Under the pieces are notes generated by a model. The model worked only from the letters and a program-made list of their open reading frames with translations. It was not told where the DNA came from and did not search any database. The position numbers were made by a program, and so were the translations under genes. Of a stretch of DNA of 64,000 nt, positions 7,631-15,891 are shown in pieces (the first letter of the stretch is position 1; each line of letters starts with the position of its first letter). Source of the stretch: JACZYA01 sp965247455 (GTDB lineage: Bacteria; Acidobacteriota; Terriglobia; Acidiferrales; 2-02-FULL-67-57). The stretch is taken from contig CBDFHE010000018.1 in assembly GCA_965247455.1 (NCBI GenBank), positions 682,001 to 746,000 on the forward strand. Direction: 5' to 3'.

Positions 7631-8112
7631 GCGAGGGGTTTGAGGGCTTGCAGGATTTCGTTGACGTCGGGTTCGGTGGGCAGGTCGTACACTTTTTTCC
7701 AGGCGACGTTGCCGTCCTTGCCTACGATCACCACCGCGCGGTTGCTGATGCCGGGGAAGGGCGGCCCTTCGCGCAGCAGGCCGTACTGCTGGATGACCTC
7801 GCCGTGTGGGTAGAAGTCGCTGCACAGAGGAAAACTGAGCTTGCCAATCTTCTCCAGCCAGGCGGCGTGACTGGGAATGGAGTCAACGCTGATGCCCACG
7901 ACCTGGGCATTGAGCGCGCGGAAGCGGTCTTGCGCCGCCTCCAGCGCGGGCATCTCCGCGCTTCAAGTGGGTGTCCAGTTCAGCGCGTAGAACGCCAGCA
8001 CCACGTTCTGCTGGCCGCGCCGGCTGGAGAGCTTGAAGCTGCCTTTCTCGGTGTCGGTCACGCAGGGCAGTTCGAAGTCGGGCGCTTCCTGGCCGATCTG
8101 AATTTCTTCCAT
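7627..8112 (-). CDS. Peroxiredoxin (AhpE/TSA type) with catalytic UGA, probable selenocysteine protein
   Basis: Reduces peroxides. The frame reads MEEIQIGQEAPDFELP, then LAFYALNWTPT, a TGA at 7963-7965 (residue 50), then SAEMPALEAAQDRF and on to TAG at 7627. The peroxiredoxin active site is T-P-x-C-S/T-x-E, so the TGA sits exactly where the peroxidatic Cys should be. The total of 161 residues is normal for the family. Downstream, GVNPVW-like strands and the FPLCSD and RAVVIVGKDG segments are intact. Right after the UGA the mRNA can fold into two hairpins (see separate entry). The start at 8112 is preceded by AGAGAGGCG. The alternative is a single base error or a mutation of TGC. Confidence 0.85.
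7921..7962 (-). promoter_or_regulatory. Candidate SECIS hairpins downstream of the peroxiredoxin UGA
   Basis: Immediately after the UGA a 7-bp perfect stem AGCGCGG/CCGCGCT closes a 6-nt loop. A second stem GAGGCGG/CCGCTTC (one G-U pair) closes the loop CGCAAGA, whose second base is G, 28 nt after the UGA. Bacterial SECIS elements usually have an apical loop 16-37 nt downstream with a G in the first two positions, so the second hairpin is the better fit. Confidence 0.55.
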
Positions 8113-8253
8113 GGTTTCGCCTCTCTCTGCGGTGTCTTGAGCAAATGGGAATTTGGATGCGACCTGCCCCTTGCCTGGGCTCAGGGGTCGCTCCATTCTA
8201 CCCAAGCGCCCCGCGCCGTCAAGCCGCCTTCGCGCTTGGCGGGGGCCGAGTTG

Positions 8254-8350
8254 TCATTCCGAGCGCAGCCCCGCCGTCGGCGGGGCAAGCCTGCCTACCC
8301 TGCCTGCGGCAGGCAGGCGCAGGCAGGCCCGAGACGGACTCTTCGGAATG
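8254..8350. repeat. Palindromic intergenic repeat, ATTCCG family, copy 2
   Basis: Ends TCATTCCG and CGGAATG are inverse. The core matches 2276-2372 (AGCCCCGCCGTCGGCGGGGC, then GCCTGCCTACC), but this copy has an extra CTGCCTGCGG between the arms of the CCTGCC hairpin. Non-coding. Confidence 0.8.
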
Positions 8351-8662
8351 GCAAGGCAGGGTGTTGCGAGCGCCCGTGCGGGCTGAAAGGCGCCTCCCTT
8401 CCCCAGCGGCTGGGGCCGCTGGGCTGGACATCTTTGAGAAAGGCGAACATCACCCCGCTTCGGCTGCAACTCTTGCAAGCTCCCCCCGTCCACCCGGTGG
8501 CCCCTGCCACCGGGACGCAAGGCTCTCCGCTTGTTGCGGAGCGCGTTCGGTGGCAAGTGTAACCGCGTTCAGTGGCAGGAAGTGCGCGTTCGGTGGCAAG
8601 TTTCTCTAATAATCTCAAAACCGGACGCTTTTTTGTTCGCCCCAGGTTCGCCCAAGAACCCA
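8351..8662. other. Non-coding stretch with short repeats
   Basis: No gene seen. It contains GCGTTCGGTGGCAAGT twice (8543-8558 and 8586-8601) with a diverged copy between them, and hairpins CCCAGCGG-CTGGGG-CCGCTGGG and CCCGGTGG-CCCC-TGCCACCGGG-like sequence. Probably repeat debris beside the truncated methylase. Confidence 0.5.
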
Positions 8663-8871
8663 TCAAAAGTTGCGGATGAGGAGCTCCTTCACTCGGAATC
8701 GCTTCCTAGCTGCCATGCTGTAGGAGGCTACGATTCTTTCAACTCGGATGCCTCGGCCGCGATAGAGGCGGCGGATGAAAGGGTCGTCGTTGTAGGACAA
8801 CAGCCATTTTCCATTCACACTGCCTAGCAACACGTCAGCCAAGTGGGCATGGTCCTCATCTGTAAAGAAAT
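8663..8871 (-). pseudogene. DNA adenine methylase (D12 class), C-terminal remnant
   Basis: About 69 codons ending in TGA at 8663 encode FTDEDHAHLADVLLG, GKWLLSYNDDPFIRRLY and KRFRVKELLIRNF, the usual C-terminal segment of D12-class N6-adenine methyltransferases. The frame meets the inverted repeat of the IS1595-type element at 8872. The catalytic N-terminal part, including the D-P-P-Y motif, is not on the other side of the element. The insertion was therefore accompanied or followed by loss of the rest of the gene. Confidence 0.75.
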
Positions 8872-8901
8872 GGGGGTTATATACGAAAGTAGCGAAATGT
8901 C

Positions 8902-8929
8902 TTGACACGCCGCTACTTTCCTGTAAAAT
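8902..8929 (+). promoter_or_regulatory. Promoter of the IS1595 operon, probably leaderless
   Basis: TTGACA (8902-8907), 16-bp spacer, TAAAAT (8924-8929). The ATG of the transposase is at 8936, only 6 nt after the -10, so transcription would begin at or next to the start codon. The -35 begins at the inner edge of the terminal inverted repeat. Confidence 0.7.
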
Positions 8930-8935
8930 AGAGGC

Positions 8936-9916
8936 ATGAGAAAGAAGGCCCCAGGCAAAGCGTTCCGTAAGGGAATCTCCCTTAAGCAAATCATGCGGAT
9001 GTTCCCTGACAACGAGACAGCCGAGCAGTGGTTCATCCAGCAACGCTGGCCGGATGGTGTGTGCTGCCCAGCGTGCGGGTCGGTGAATGTCCAGACCGGC
9101 GCGAAGCATCCGACGATGCCGTTTCGATGCCGCGAGAAGGAGTGCGGCAAGCTCTTCAGCACGAAGACCGGGACGGTGATGGAAGGCTCCAAGATTGGCT
9201 ATCAGGACTGGATCATCGCCACGTTTCAGATGATGACCAGCCTCAAGAGCGTGTCGAGCATGAAACTACACCGCGACTTGGGCATCACGCAAAAATCCGC
9301 ATGGTTCCTGACTCACCGGCTCCGGGCGGCGTTGTCGCAGGGCAAGACGCAGTTTAACGGCCCCGTGGAAGTGGATGAAACGTACTTCGGCGGGAAGCGG
9401 CGGAACATGAGCAATGCTCGCCGGAAGGCATTGGCCGACACTGGTCGCGGTCCGGTTGGCAAGACGGCGGTTGTTGGCGCGAAGGACCGCGTGACCAAGC
9501 AGGTGGCCGCTCAGGTCGTCCTGTCCACGGACCAGGAGACGTTGCAGGGCTTCGTGGAAGACCACGCGGCCCCCGGCGCGACGGTCTACACCGACGATGC
9601 CACGGTCTACGAGTCGCTGCGGTTCAACCATGACACGGTGAAGCACTCGCTCTCCGAGTACGTCAAAGGCGAGATTCACACCAACGGGATTGAATCGCTG
9701 TGGAGTATGTTGAAGCGGGCGCACAAGGGCACGTTCCACAAGCTCAGTCCCAAGCACCTTGACCGTTACGTGCAGGAGTTCGCGGGCCGTCACAACGTCC
9801 GCGAGCAGGACACCATCGAGCAGATGGCAGCCGTCGCGGACGGCATGGACGGCAAGCGGCTCACCTACGAGCGGCTGATTGCAGCGAACGGCCTGGAAAG
9901 CGGAGCGCGGTCATGA
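8936..9916 (+). CDS. IS1595-family transposase
   Basis: 326 aa. The N-terminal zinc-ribbon has CCPACG, then CREKECGKLFS; these cysteines match the family's DNA-binding head. The catalytic core shows VEVDETYFGGKRRNM (first Asp), VYTDDATVYESL (second Asp) and IHTNGIESLWSMLKRA with GTFHKLSPKHLDRYVQEF, the ISXO2-type end where N and K/E stand for the third acidic position. Full length and uninterrupted. Its stop overlaps the next start (ATGA), so the cargo is co-transcribed. Confidence 0.95.
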   Translation: MRKKAPGKAFRKGISLKQIMRMFPDNETAEQWFIQQRWPDGVCCPACGSVNVQTGAKHPTMPFRCREKECGKLFSTKTGTVMEGSKIGYQDWIIATFQMMTSLKSVSSMKLHRDLGITQKSAWFLTHRLRAALSQGKTQFNGPVEVDETYFGGKRRNMSNARRKALADTGRGPVGKTAVVGAKDRVTKQVAAQVVLSTDQETLQGFVEDHAAPGATVYTDDATVYESLRFNHDTVKHSLSEYVKGEIHTNGIESLWSMLKRAHKGTFHKLSPKHLDRYVQEFAGRHNVREQDTIEQMAAVADGMDGKRLTYERLIAANGLESGARS

Positions 9917-10194
9917 TGACGGAAACAGATCAAGATCAGCTCGTGGGAGACATGGTGAAGGAGCGGAATGTGCTCCGCCGCGAACGCATCCTGCTCAATG
10001 AGCAGATACACAAGACGCAGCAGGGAATGCGAGAGGCGACCGAGGCCGCAAATCTCGCATCGCAAGGAGACTGGCAGGCCCTAGAGCGTGGATTCGGCTA
10101 CCAGGATGCTCCGTCGTTTGCGCAGTCCCTCAGGCGCCTGCGAGATGTCAAGGCTCGCATCGACGAATTGGAGAAACGATTGGACGGCTGTTAA
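9913..10194 (+). CDS. Small coiled-coil passenger protein
   Basis: A 93-aa protein rich in Glu, Arg and Gln. Heptad-like helices span about 15-45 (KERNVLRRERILLNEQIHKT) and 70-93 (SLRRLRDVKARIDELEKRLD). I do not recognise a family. It starts at ATGATG overlapping the transposase stop and ends TAA, whose last A starts the methyltransferase gene (TAATG). The translational coupling on both sides suggests that it works with the transposase or the methyltransferase, for example as an accessory or recognition subunit; this is inference. Confidence 0.75.
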   Translation: MMTETDQDQLVGDMVKERNVLRRERILLNEQIHKTQQGMREATEAANLASQGDWQALERGFGYQDAPSFAQSLRRLRDVKARIDELEKRLDGC

Positions 10195-11630
10195 TGACGA
10201 CGACGCCTCCGGCGTCCAACTTCGCCAGCGAGACGATCTGGACGGGGGATAACCTCGCCATCCTGCGCGGCATGAATAGCGGTTGCGTGGACCTGATTTA
10301 CCTTGATCCGCCCTTTAACTCCAACCGCACCTATGAGGCTCCAATCGGCTCCAAGGCGTCGGGCGCGGCGTTCAAGGATGCCTGGACGCTCGATGACGTG
10401 GACGTGCATGAACACGGCGAGCTGGCCGACCGCAACCCCGCTGCCTACTCCGTCATCGAGGCGGCGCGACAAGCGCACGGCAAGGGGATGCAGTCGTACC
10501 TCATCATGATGGCCGTCCGGTTGCTCGAAATGCGGCGGCTGCTCAAATCAACCGGCTCGCTTTATCTCCACTGCGACCCGACAGCCAGCCACTATTTGAA
10601 GCTGCTTATGGACGGGATTTTCGGACGGGCGAATGTCAGGAATGAGATTGTGTGGCGTCGCACGGGAGCACATGGCCGCGCAAAGCGCTGGGGACCGATT
10701 CACGACACGCTGTTGTTCTACTCGGCGACTGGCACATATCGGTGGAACAGGACGTTTCAGGCTTACGATCCCGATTACGTGCGCACGTCCTATCGCCTGA
10801 AGGATGAGCGTGAGCACTACCAGTCAGTCGCGCTTTCTGGGCCAGGAATTCGAGGCGGCAGTTCTGGCGCACCGTGGCGCGACGCCGATCCGGGCTTGCT
10901 CGGAAGGCACTGGGAATTGCCCCCTGATCGAGCACTCCCTGCGTGGTTTCGCTGGCCCACTGGGTATGCTGCGATGAGCGTACAAGAACGGCTCGACGTC
11001 TTGGATGCACAAGGGATAATCATCGGGCCGACAAAGCAGGGCGGGATGCCGCGCTACAAGCGCTACCGATCCGTCGCACCGGGAAACCCGATACAAGATG
11101 TCATTACTGACGTTCCTGCTATTAGCGCGAGTGCGGCGGAGCGCACGGGCTACCCGACCCAGAAGCCATTGGCTCTCCTAGAGCGCATCATCCAAGCCAG
11201 TTCCAACGCGGGCGATCTGATCTTGGACCCGTTTTGCGGCTGCGCGACCACGCTCGTGGCGGCGCGTCGGCTCGGTCGCCAGTGGGCGGGCATCGACCTC
11301 TCCCCGCTGGCGATCAAACTCGTCAATGAACGGATTGCGGCGGACCTCCCCTTGTGGGGCGGTGCCACGGCCCTAGACGCCCCTCCCGTACGCACGGACC
11401 TTGGCATCCTCCCCAACTACCGGACGCACCGCCACCGGCTCTACGGCGAGCAGGAAGGCGTGTGCGTCGGGTGTGAGACGCATTTCCCCTTTCGCGTCAT
11501 GGACGTGGATCATATTTTGCCCCGGTCGCGGGGCGGCACGGACCACGCTGACAACCTGCAACTGCTCTGCTCTGGCTGCAACCGCAGTAAGGGCGGGCGC
11601 ACGATGGCCGAATGGAGAGCGTCCCTATGA
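10194..11630 (+). CDS. Site-specific DNA methyltransferase fused to an HNH nuclease domain
   Basis: 478 aa. The N-terminal half is a beta-class amino-methyltransferase: motif IV is LIYLDPPFNS (D38-P-P-F41), followed by the helix SYLIMMAVRLLEMRRLLKST and the strand GSLYLHCDPTASHYLK, with TQKPLALLERIIQ and the AdoMet-binding DPFCGCATTLVAARRLG (D345 onward) at the C-terminal end of that half. The last 60 residues are an HNH domain: C424-V-G-C427, MDVDHILPRSRGGTD, NLQLLCSGCNRSKGG. One chain therefore carries both modification and candidate cleavage activity, like a compact restriction-modification enzyme. It lies inside the IS1595 element and may stabilise it in the host (inference). Confidence 0.9.
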   Translation: MTTTPPASNFASETIWTGDNLAILRGMNSGCVDLIYLDPPFNSNRTYEAPIGSKASGAAFKDAWTLDDVDVHEHGELADRNPAAYSVIEAARQAHGKGMQSYLIMMAVRLLEMRRLLKSTGSLYLHCDPTASHYLKLLMDGIFGRANVRNEIVWRRTGAHGRAKRWGPIHDTLLFYSATGTYRWNRTFQAYDPDYVRTSYRLKDEREHYQSVALSGPGIRGGSSGAPWRDADPGLLGRHWELPPDRALPAWFRWPTGYAAMSVQERLDVLDAQGIIIGPTKQGGMPRYKRYRSVAPGNPIQDVITDVPAISASAAERTGYPTQKPLALLERIIQASSNAGDLILDPFCGCATTLVAARRLGRQWAGIDLSPLAIKLVNERIAADLPLWGGATALDAPPVRTDLGILPNYRTHRHRLYGEQEGVCVGCETHFPFRVMDVDHILPRSRGGTDHADNLQLLCSGCNRSKGGRTMAEWRASL

Positions 11631-11818
11631 CGAAGAAGGGCTTCGTGCCGCGAGAAGATCAACCTGTTGTCGAGATCGTCCAACAGTCCTACCAGCCGAG
11701 CAAGGCGGAACTGGAAGCGGACTTGCGGACCAAGGGCACATTCAAACAGGCGATACAGGCGTTGATTCGGCCTGTTCGGATTCGGCGGGTGATGCCAAAG
11801 CAGCCACGGGGAGGCTAA
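11627..11818 (+). CDS. Small passenger protein at the element end
   Basis: A 63-aa basic protein starting at an ATG that overlaps the methyltransferase stop (ATGA). It has no recognised domain; the sequence runs MTKKGFVPREDQPVVEIVQQ, then a Lys/Glu helix and an Arg-rich tail (RPVRIRRVMPKQPRGG). It is the last gene before the right inverted repeat. The tight overlap argues that it is a real gene. The function is unknown. Confidence 0.65.
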   Translation: MTKKGFVPREDQPVVEIVQQSYQPSKAELEADLRTKGTFKQAIQALIRPVRIRRVMPKQPRGG

Positions 11819-11854
11819 GACATTTCGCTACTTTCGTATATAACCCCCCTTCTT

Positions 11855-12745
11855 TTGCCTGCGCAAGAGACCCAAGATCCACCCGATGTTCCCTATCCTC
11901 TTCCAAGGCTGGTGTTGCCTAAAGAACAACCTCGGATCGAAAAGATCGTTGAGCGTGGAACTAACTACGCTGTCTTTCGATTTAACAAAGATGCCGTTTG
12001 GGCCGCCCTCGTCGAAGCCATCACAGACGCCAACATCCACCCCCAGTCAATGGACAAAGATAGTGGCGCGATCCTCTTCAACACAGATGCTACTTGGGGC
12101 CAAAATTGGGGGGATACAAACTTGGCAGTAATCCGCATGACAACTAAAAAGGTGAAGGGTAGAAGCGCGTGGCAGGCCTTGGCCGTCAGTGGCAACGTCT
12201 TCTGCAAAGCTCTGGATGAGACCAGAACTCAAGTCAAGGCTAATTTCCGATTCCTTGGCTTCAACGGGTTCTCTCAATGGCTTGGGGGCTCAGGCTGGCA
12301 GTGGCTAGACTCAAACGGCTATCTTGAGGGTCAGATTTTTGACGCCCTTGCGCAACGCCTGCCCGACGAACCTGCTCTTCTTGTTCTGCCTGCTAAAGAG
12401 TCTTCGTTGCGCGGCGACCCCGTGGTGGTTGAACATGCTCGTAGAGTCCTTTCTCTAATCGAGAAGATAGACGCCGCTTTTGACCTCGGAGGGACGCGGG
12501 ATGAAATCATGCCGTTACTCGTTGATGCCCTTACCGCCGCCAGGCAGTTCAACGCCTCAGAGAACGGCCCTTTACTGCCGCTATTTGGTGTAGTCGTGCA
12601 AGAGGCCACTACCCTCTACCGAGACTCTCTCTCCGGTGAAGAGAAGGCTAAAACCTTGGCTACCGCCCGCCAGAAGCTCGCAGCCGCACGGACCTACCTG
12701 CACAATTTCAGAGAATTTGGCCAGGAGCCAACGCCCAAAAAGTAG
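11855..12745 (+). CDS. Secreted hypothetical protein, 5' end lost at the IS1595 element
   Basis: About 296 codons remain. The first in-frame residues beside the element read LLLPAQETQDPP, i.e. the end of a signal peptide (cleavage after PAQ), so the start codon and most of the signal were removed. TTG at 11855 is only a nominal start. The segment FRFNKDAVWAALVEAITDANIHPQSMDKDSGAILF resembles BamC-like or other outer-membrane lipoprotein domains, followed by a conserved-looking Trp/Gly region (SQWLGGSGWQWLDSNGYLEG) and a helical C-terminus. Not assigned to a named family. Without its signal it is probably non-functional. Confidence 0.6.
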   Translation: MPAQETQDPPDVPYPLPRLVLPKEQPRIEKIVERGTNYAVFRFNKDAVWAALVEAITDANIHPQSMDKDSGAILFNTDATWGQNWGDTNLAVIRMTTKKVKGRSAWQALAVSGNVFCKALDETRTQVKANFRFLGFNGFSQWLGGSGWQWLDSNGYLEGQIFDALAQRLPDEPALLVLPAKESSLRGDPVVVEHARRVLSLIEKIDAAFDLGGTRDEIMPLLVDALTAARQFNASENGPLLPLFGVVVQEATTLYRDSLSGEEKAKTLATARQKLAAARTYLHNFREFGQEPTPKK

Positions 12746-12986
12746 ACTCATTGCGCTGGTTGTGGCCATTGCGCAGGTTGCGCAGGTCGTTGCGTGGGTT
12801 GCGTTGCGCAGGTCGCGGCGTAACTTGCTGAAAAATAACAACCGCCCATTCTAGGTTCCCACCTTCTCGGACACAGAGCGCGTCACTCCCAATTCCCTTA
12901 ATCCCCCTGTAACCCTAACAAAAATAAAAACCTACCTCCATTTACCACCATCCGCCGCCAGCTGCCACCAAACGTGAACCCTAACA
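12746..12986. other. Non-coding stretch with TTGCGCAGG repeats
   Basis: Holds several units related to TTGCGCAGG between about 12760 and 12820 and an AT-richer stretch 12898-12975. No gene seen. Confidence 0.5.
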
Positions 12987-13165
12987 AGTGGGTCAGTTTC
13001 ACGATGTTAATTTTACCGCTGAGCCCGGCGGCCTGCCTGCGGTAGGCAGGCACCTGCCACCGGGCGGACAAGTGGCGCAAACGCCCCGTGGCAGGTGCCC
13101 TTCGACTCTGCTCAGGACAGGCCACGGGGCTCGGCGTGAGCTTCCCATTTCCAAAATGTCCCACT
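12987..13165. repeat. Dispersed repeat R, copy a (about 180 bp)
   Basis: Begins AGTGGGTCAG and ends TGTCCCACT, so the tips are inverted. The centre has GCCTGCCTGC-GG-TAGGCAGGC and the arms CCCCGTGGC/CCACGGGG. Other copies are at 39639-39812 and 57806-57963. In this copy 23 bp (13099-13121) are inserted in the loop of the CCCCGTGGC hairpin. The following 13166-13325 shows no other feature. Confidence 0.85.
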
Positions 13166-13325
13166 ACCCTCCCGGTGGGTTGCTTGACACACTGTTCGGA
13201 TGTCCCCTACTCTGTTAGTTCTTGTTCTTGCGAAGGATCGTCGTCGCCGATTGCAGCACGGGCAGCATCGGCCCGCCCCGCCGCGCCATCTAACAGGGAA
13301 GCATAAGAGAGTTTCCGGGAGAGCT

Positions 13326-15815
13326 TTGGTAACGCACCCTTCACCTCTGATTCTTCTCGGCCTGTTGCTGGCCGCTGTGCTGCTGCCGGCCTTGTTCGTC
13401 GCCGCTCAAACCACCGGGCAGCTTTCCGGCCATGTAGTTACTGTCGGAGCAAGTGGCGAACCGCTCCGCCTGCCGGGGGCGACCCTCACGCTGGTTCCGA
13501 AGAACGAGCCCGGCCCGGCCTTCGCGGCCCGCAGCGACGCCACCGGCGCCTACCGCTTTGCCAACGTCCCTGCCGGCGCCTACACGCTGACGGTCTCGCT
13601 GGATGGGTACGAAGAGCAGAGTCAGGACGTACTCATCGAGGCCGGAAGTCAACTTGAGATTACGGTTACGCTCACCCTCCAGGTGCTTCGTCAAAAAGTC
13701 ACCGTGACCGGCCGGGCGGAGGGCATCCAAGCCGAACAAACCACCCCCAGCACGGAGCTGGCGGGCTCGGTCTATGACAGCGTGCCGCTGGCCTCCGAGC
13801 GCTTTCTGGACGCGCTGCCGTTGGTGCCGGGCGTGGTGCGTGGCCCTGACGGGCTGATGAAAATCAAAGGCGCCAGCTCCACCCAAACCGGCTGGCTGGT
13901 GAACAGCGCCAACGTCGCCGACCCGGTGACGGGCGAGCAGGCCATCAACCTGCCGGTGGACGTCATCCAAGAGGTGGAGGTCCTTGCCAACCCCTACGCA
14001 GCCGAATACGGCAAGTTCGCCGGCGCGGTCACCACCATCGAAACCAAACCGTCGAGCGACAAGTGGAGCTTCAAGCTCAACAATTTCTTCCCCCGCTTCC
14101 GCCGGCGCGGCGGCAGCTTTCGCGGGGTGGAAGCGGCCACGCCCCGGATGACGATTTCCGGCCCGCTGGTCAAAGAGAGACTTGCCATCCTGCAATCGTT
14201 CGAGTATCGCCTCTCCCGCAATCCCGTCACCAGCCTGCCGGAGCTCGAACGGGACACTGACATCGAAAGCTTCGACTCCTTCACCCAGTTGGACGCCAGC
14301 TTCAGCCCCACCCACAAACTCTCCACCGTCTTCAGCCTCTACCCGCAGAAGAACCGCTTCGCCACCTTGGACACCTTCACGCCGCAGCCGGCCACCGCCA
14401 ACTACCGCCAGCGCGGCTGGATGGCGGGGACGCAGCACCACTACATCTTTACCGATGGCTCGCTGCTGGAATCCACCTTCAGCGTGAAGGACTTTGACGC
14501 CGACATTTTCCCCGCCACCCCCGGCGCGGCGTTTGTGCTTCGGCCCGAAGGCAAGTCCGGCAGCTTCTTCAACACCCAGAACCGCACCAGCCGGCGCTAC
14601 GAGCTGCTGGAAGTCTACAGCTTTGCCGCCCGTCAAGCCCGCGGGCAGCACTGGCTGAAGCTGGGGTTCAACTTCGCCCGCGACGACTTTGACGGCACCC
14701 ACCGGAGCGGGGCGGTCGAGATCCGCCGCGGCGACAACACTCTGGCGGAACGGATTGACTTCGTGGGCAACACGGCACTGGCCCGCAACAAGTCCGAGTT
14801 CACGCTTTTCTTCCACGACAAATGGAACCTGCACCGGCGCCTCACCTTCGACCTGGGCGCGCGCTACGACTACGACAGCATCGCCCAGCGCCACAACCTC
14901 GCGCCCCGGGTGGCCTTCGCCTACGTGCTGACCAAAGATGCGCGCACGCTCCTGCGCGGCGGGGTGGGGCTCTTCTACGACAAGATACCGCTGAACGTCG
15001 CCACCTTCGAGCAACTGCAACAGCGGGTGGTCATCCGCTTGGCCGCCGACGGGGTGACGGTGCTGGACGGGCCGCGCACCTTCGCCAACCGGCTGACGGA
15101 AATCGAAAACCCGCGCAGCTTGGCCTTCAACCTGGAGCTGAACCGGGAGGTCGCTCGCGGCCTGCTGGTCCGCTTCGGCTACATACAGCGGGAAGGGCGG
15201 GACGAATACATCGTCGAGCCTTTCGATGACGTGGGCGGACTGCCCACCCTGGAGCTGGCGGCGCGCGGCCGCAGCCGCTACCGCGAGTTTCAACTGACGG
15301 CCAACTACCGCTTCCGCGAGGGCAGCTTCCTCAACGTCTCCTACGTGCATTCGGAGTCGGCGGGCGACCTCAACACCTTCCAGGACTTCTTCGGCAACTT
15401 TGAAAATCCCATCCTGCGTCCCAATGAGCGCTCCCGGCTGAGCTTCGACGTCCCTGACCGGCTGGTGGCCTGGGGCGACATCGAGCTGCTCTGGGGGGTG
15501 CACTGGGCGCCGGTGCTGGAGGTGCGCAGCGGCTTCCCCTTCTCGCTGCTGGACCAGGAGCAAAACTTCGTGGGCGCCCGTAACCAGGGCGGGCGCTTCC
15601 CCACCTGGGCCACGCTAGACTCCCAGTTTCTCAAACGGTTCAAGATCGAAGTCTTCGGCAAGAAGCGCGGCATCCTGGTGGGGCTCAAGATTTTCAACAT
15701 GCTTGACCACTTCAACCCCCGCGACGTGCAACAGAACCTGGACGCCTTCAATGCCCTCGGTCTCTTCAACGCCCGCGGCCGGCTCTTCCGCGGCAAGTTC
15801 GCCATCGACTTTTGA
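13326..15815 (+). CDS. TonB-dependent receptor with N-terminal carboxypeptidase-regulatory domain
   Basis: About 829 aa in the outer membrane. A signal peptide (LILLGLLLAAVLLPALFVAAQ) is followed by an Ig-like regulatory domain (GQLSGHVVTVGASGEPL ... GAYRFANVPAGAYTLTVSLDGYE), a plug domain (TTPSTELAGSVYDSVPL, then LPGVVRGPDGLMKIKGASS and INLPVDVIQEVEVL) and a long barrel ending FNARGRLFRGKFAIDF. This is the Acidobacteria-type OmpA-like TonB receptor architecture. I chose TTG at 13326 because it leads straight into the signal peptide with GGGAGA upstream; an in-frame ATG at 13200 has no ribosome-binding site. It may import a nutrient or glycan; the substrate is not visible. Confidence 0.85.
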   Translation: MVTHPSPLILLGLLLAAVLLPALFVAAQTTGQLSGHVVTVGASGEPLRLPGATLTLVPKNEPGPAFAARSDATGAYRFANVPAGAYTLTVSLDGYEEQSQDVLIEAGSQLEITVTLTLQVLRQKVTVTGRAEGIQAEQTTPSTELAGSVYDSVPLASERFLDALPLVPGVVRGPDGLMKIKGASSTQTGWLVNSANVADPVTGEQAINLPVDVIQEVEVLANPYAAEYGKFAGAVTTIETKPSSDKWSFKLNNFFPRFRRRGGSFRGVEAATPRMTISGPLVKERLAILQSFEYRLSRNPVTSLPELERDTDIESFDSFTQLDASFSPTHKLSTVFSLYPQKNRFATLDTFTPQPATANYRQRGWMAGTQHHYIFTDGSLLESTFSVKDFDADIFPATPGAAFVLRPEGKSGSFFNTQNRTSRRYELLEVYSFAARQARGQHWLKLGFNFARDDFDGTHRSGAVEIRRGDNTLAERIDFVGNTALARNKSEFTLFFHDKWNLHRRLTFDLGARYDYDSIAQRHNLAPRVAFAYVLTKDARTLLRGGVGLFYDKIPLNVATFEQLQQRVVIRLAADGVTVLDGPRTFANRLTEIENPRSLAFNLELNREVARGLLVRFGYIQREGRDEYIVEPFDDVGGLPTLELAARGRSRYREFQLTANYRFREGSFLNVSYVHSESAGDLNTFQDFFGNFENPILRPNERSRLSFDVPDRLVAWGDIELLWGVHWAPVLEVRSGFPFSLLDQEQNFVGARNQGGRFPTWATLDSQFLKRFKIEVFGKKRGILVGLKIFNMLDHFNPRDVQQNLDAFNALGLFNARGRLFRGKFAIDF

Positions 15816-15891
15816 CCCCTTGCCTTCCCAGTCGCGTCCCTCCGCTCCCAAGCGTACTTTTTTCTTGCGCCTATCGGGCCCCTGCGACAGA

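Larger units (their letters stand above)
8872..11848 (+). mobile_element. IS1595-family (ISXO2-like) element with passenger genes
   Basis: A 2977-bp element bounded by a perfect inverted repeat of about 32 bp: GGGGGTTATATACGAAAG... at 8872-8903 and its inverse at 11817-11848. It contains a transposase gene and three further genes in one tightly overlapping operon. No 8-bp target duplication is present at the flanks (left AAAGAAAT, right CTTCTTTT), and the two flanking gene pieces belong to different genes, so one side has been rearranged. Passenger genes are known in this family; a methyltransferase-HNH fusion as cargo is notable. Confidence 0.9.

Noticed and set aside
7627..7953. Two separate peroxiredoxin pieces as a broken gene
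   Set aside because: The frame is the same on both sides of the TGA and the TGA replaces the catalytic Cys, so a selenocysteine codon explains it better than a random stop.
8663..9109. 148-codon methylase-like ORF as one gene
   Set aside because: Its first half is the antisense of the IS1595 inverted repeat and transposase; only 8663-8871 is methylase sequence.
13341..15563. 740-codon frame antisense to the TonB receptor
   Set aside because: It is shadow coding: composition dominated by Val/Gly/Gln/Arg from reversed codons and no domain pattern.
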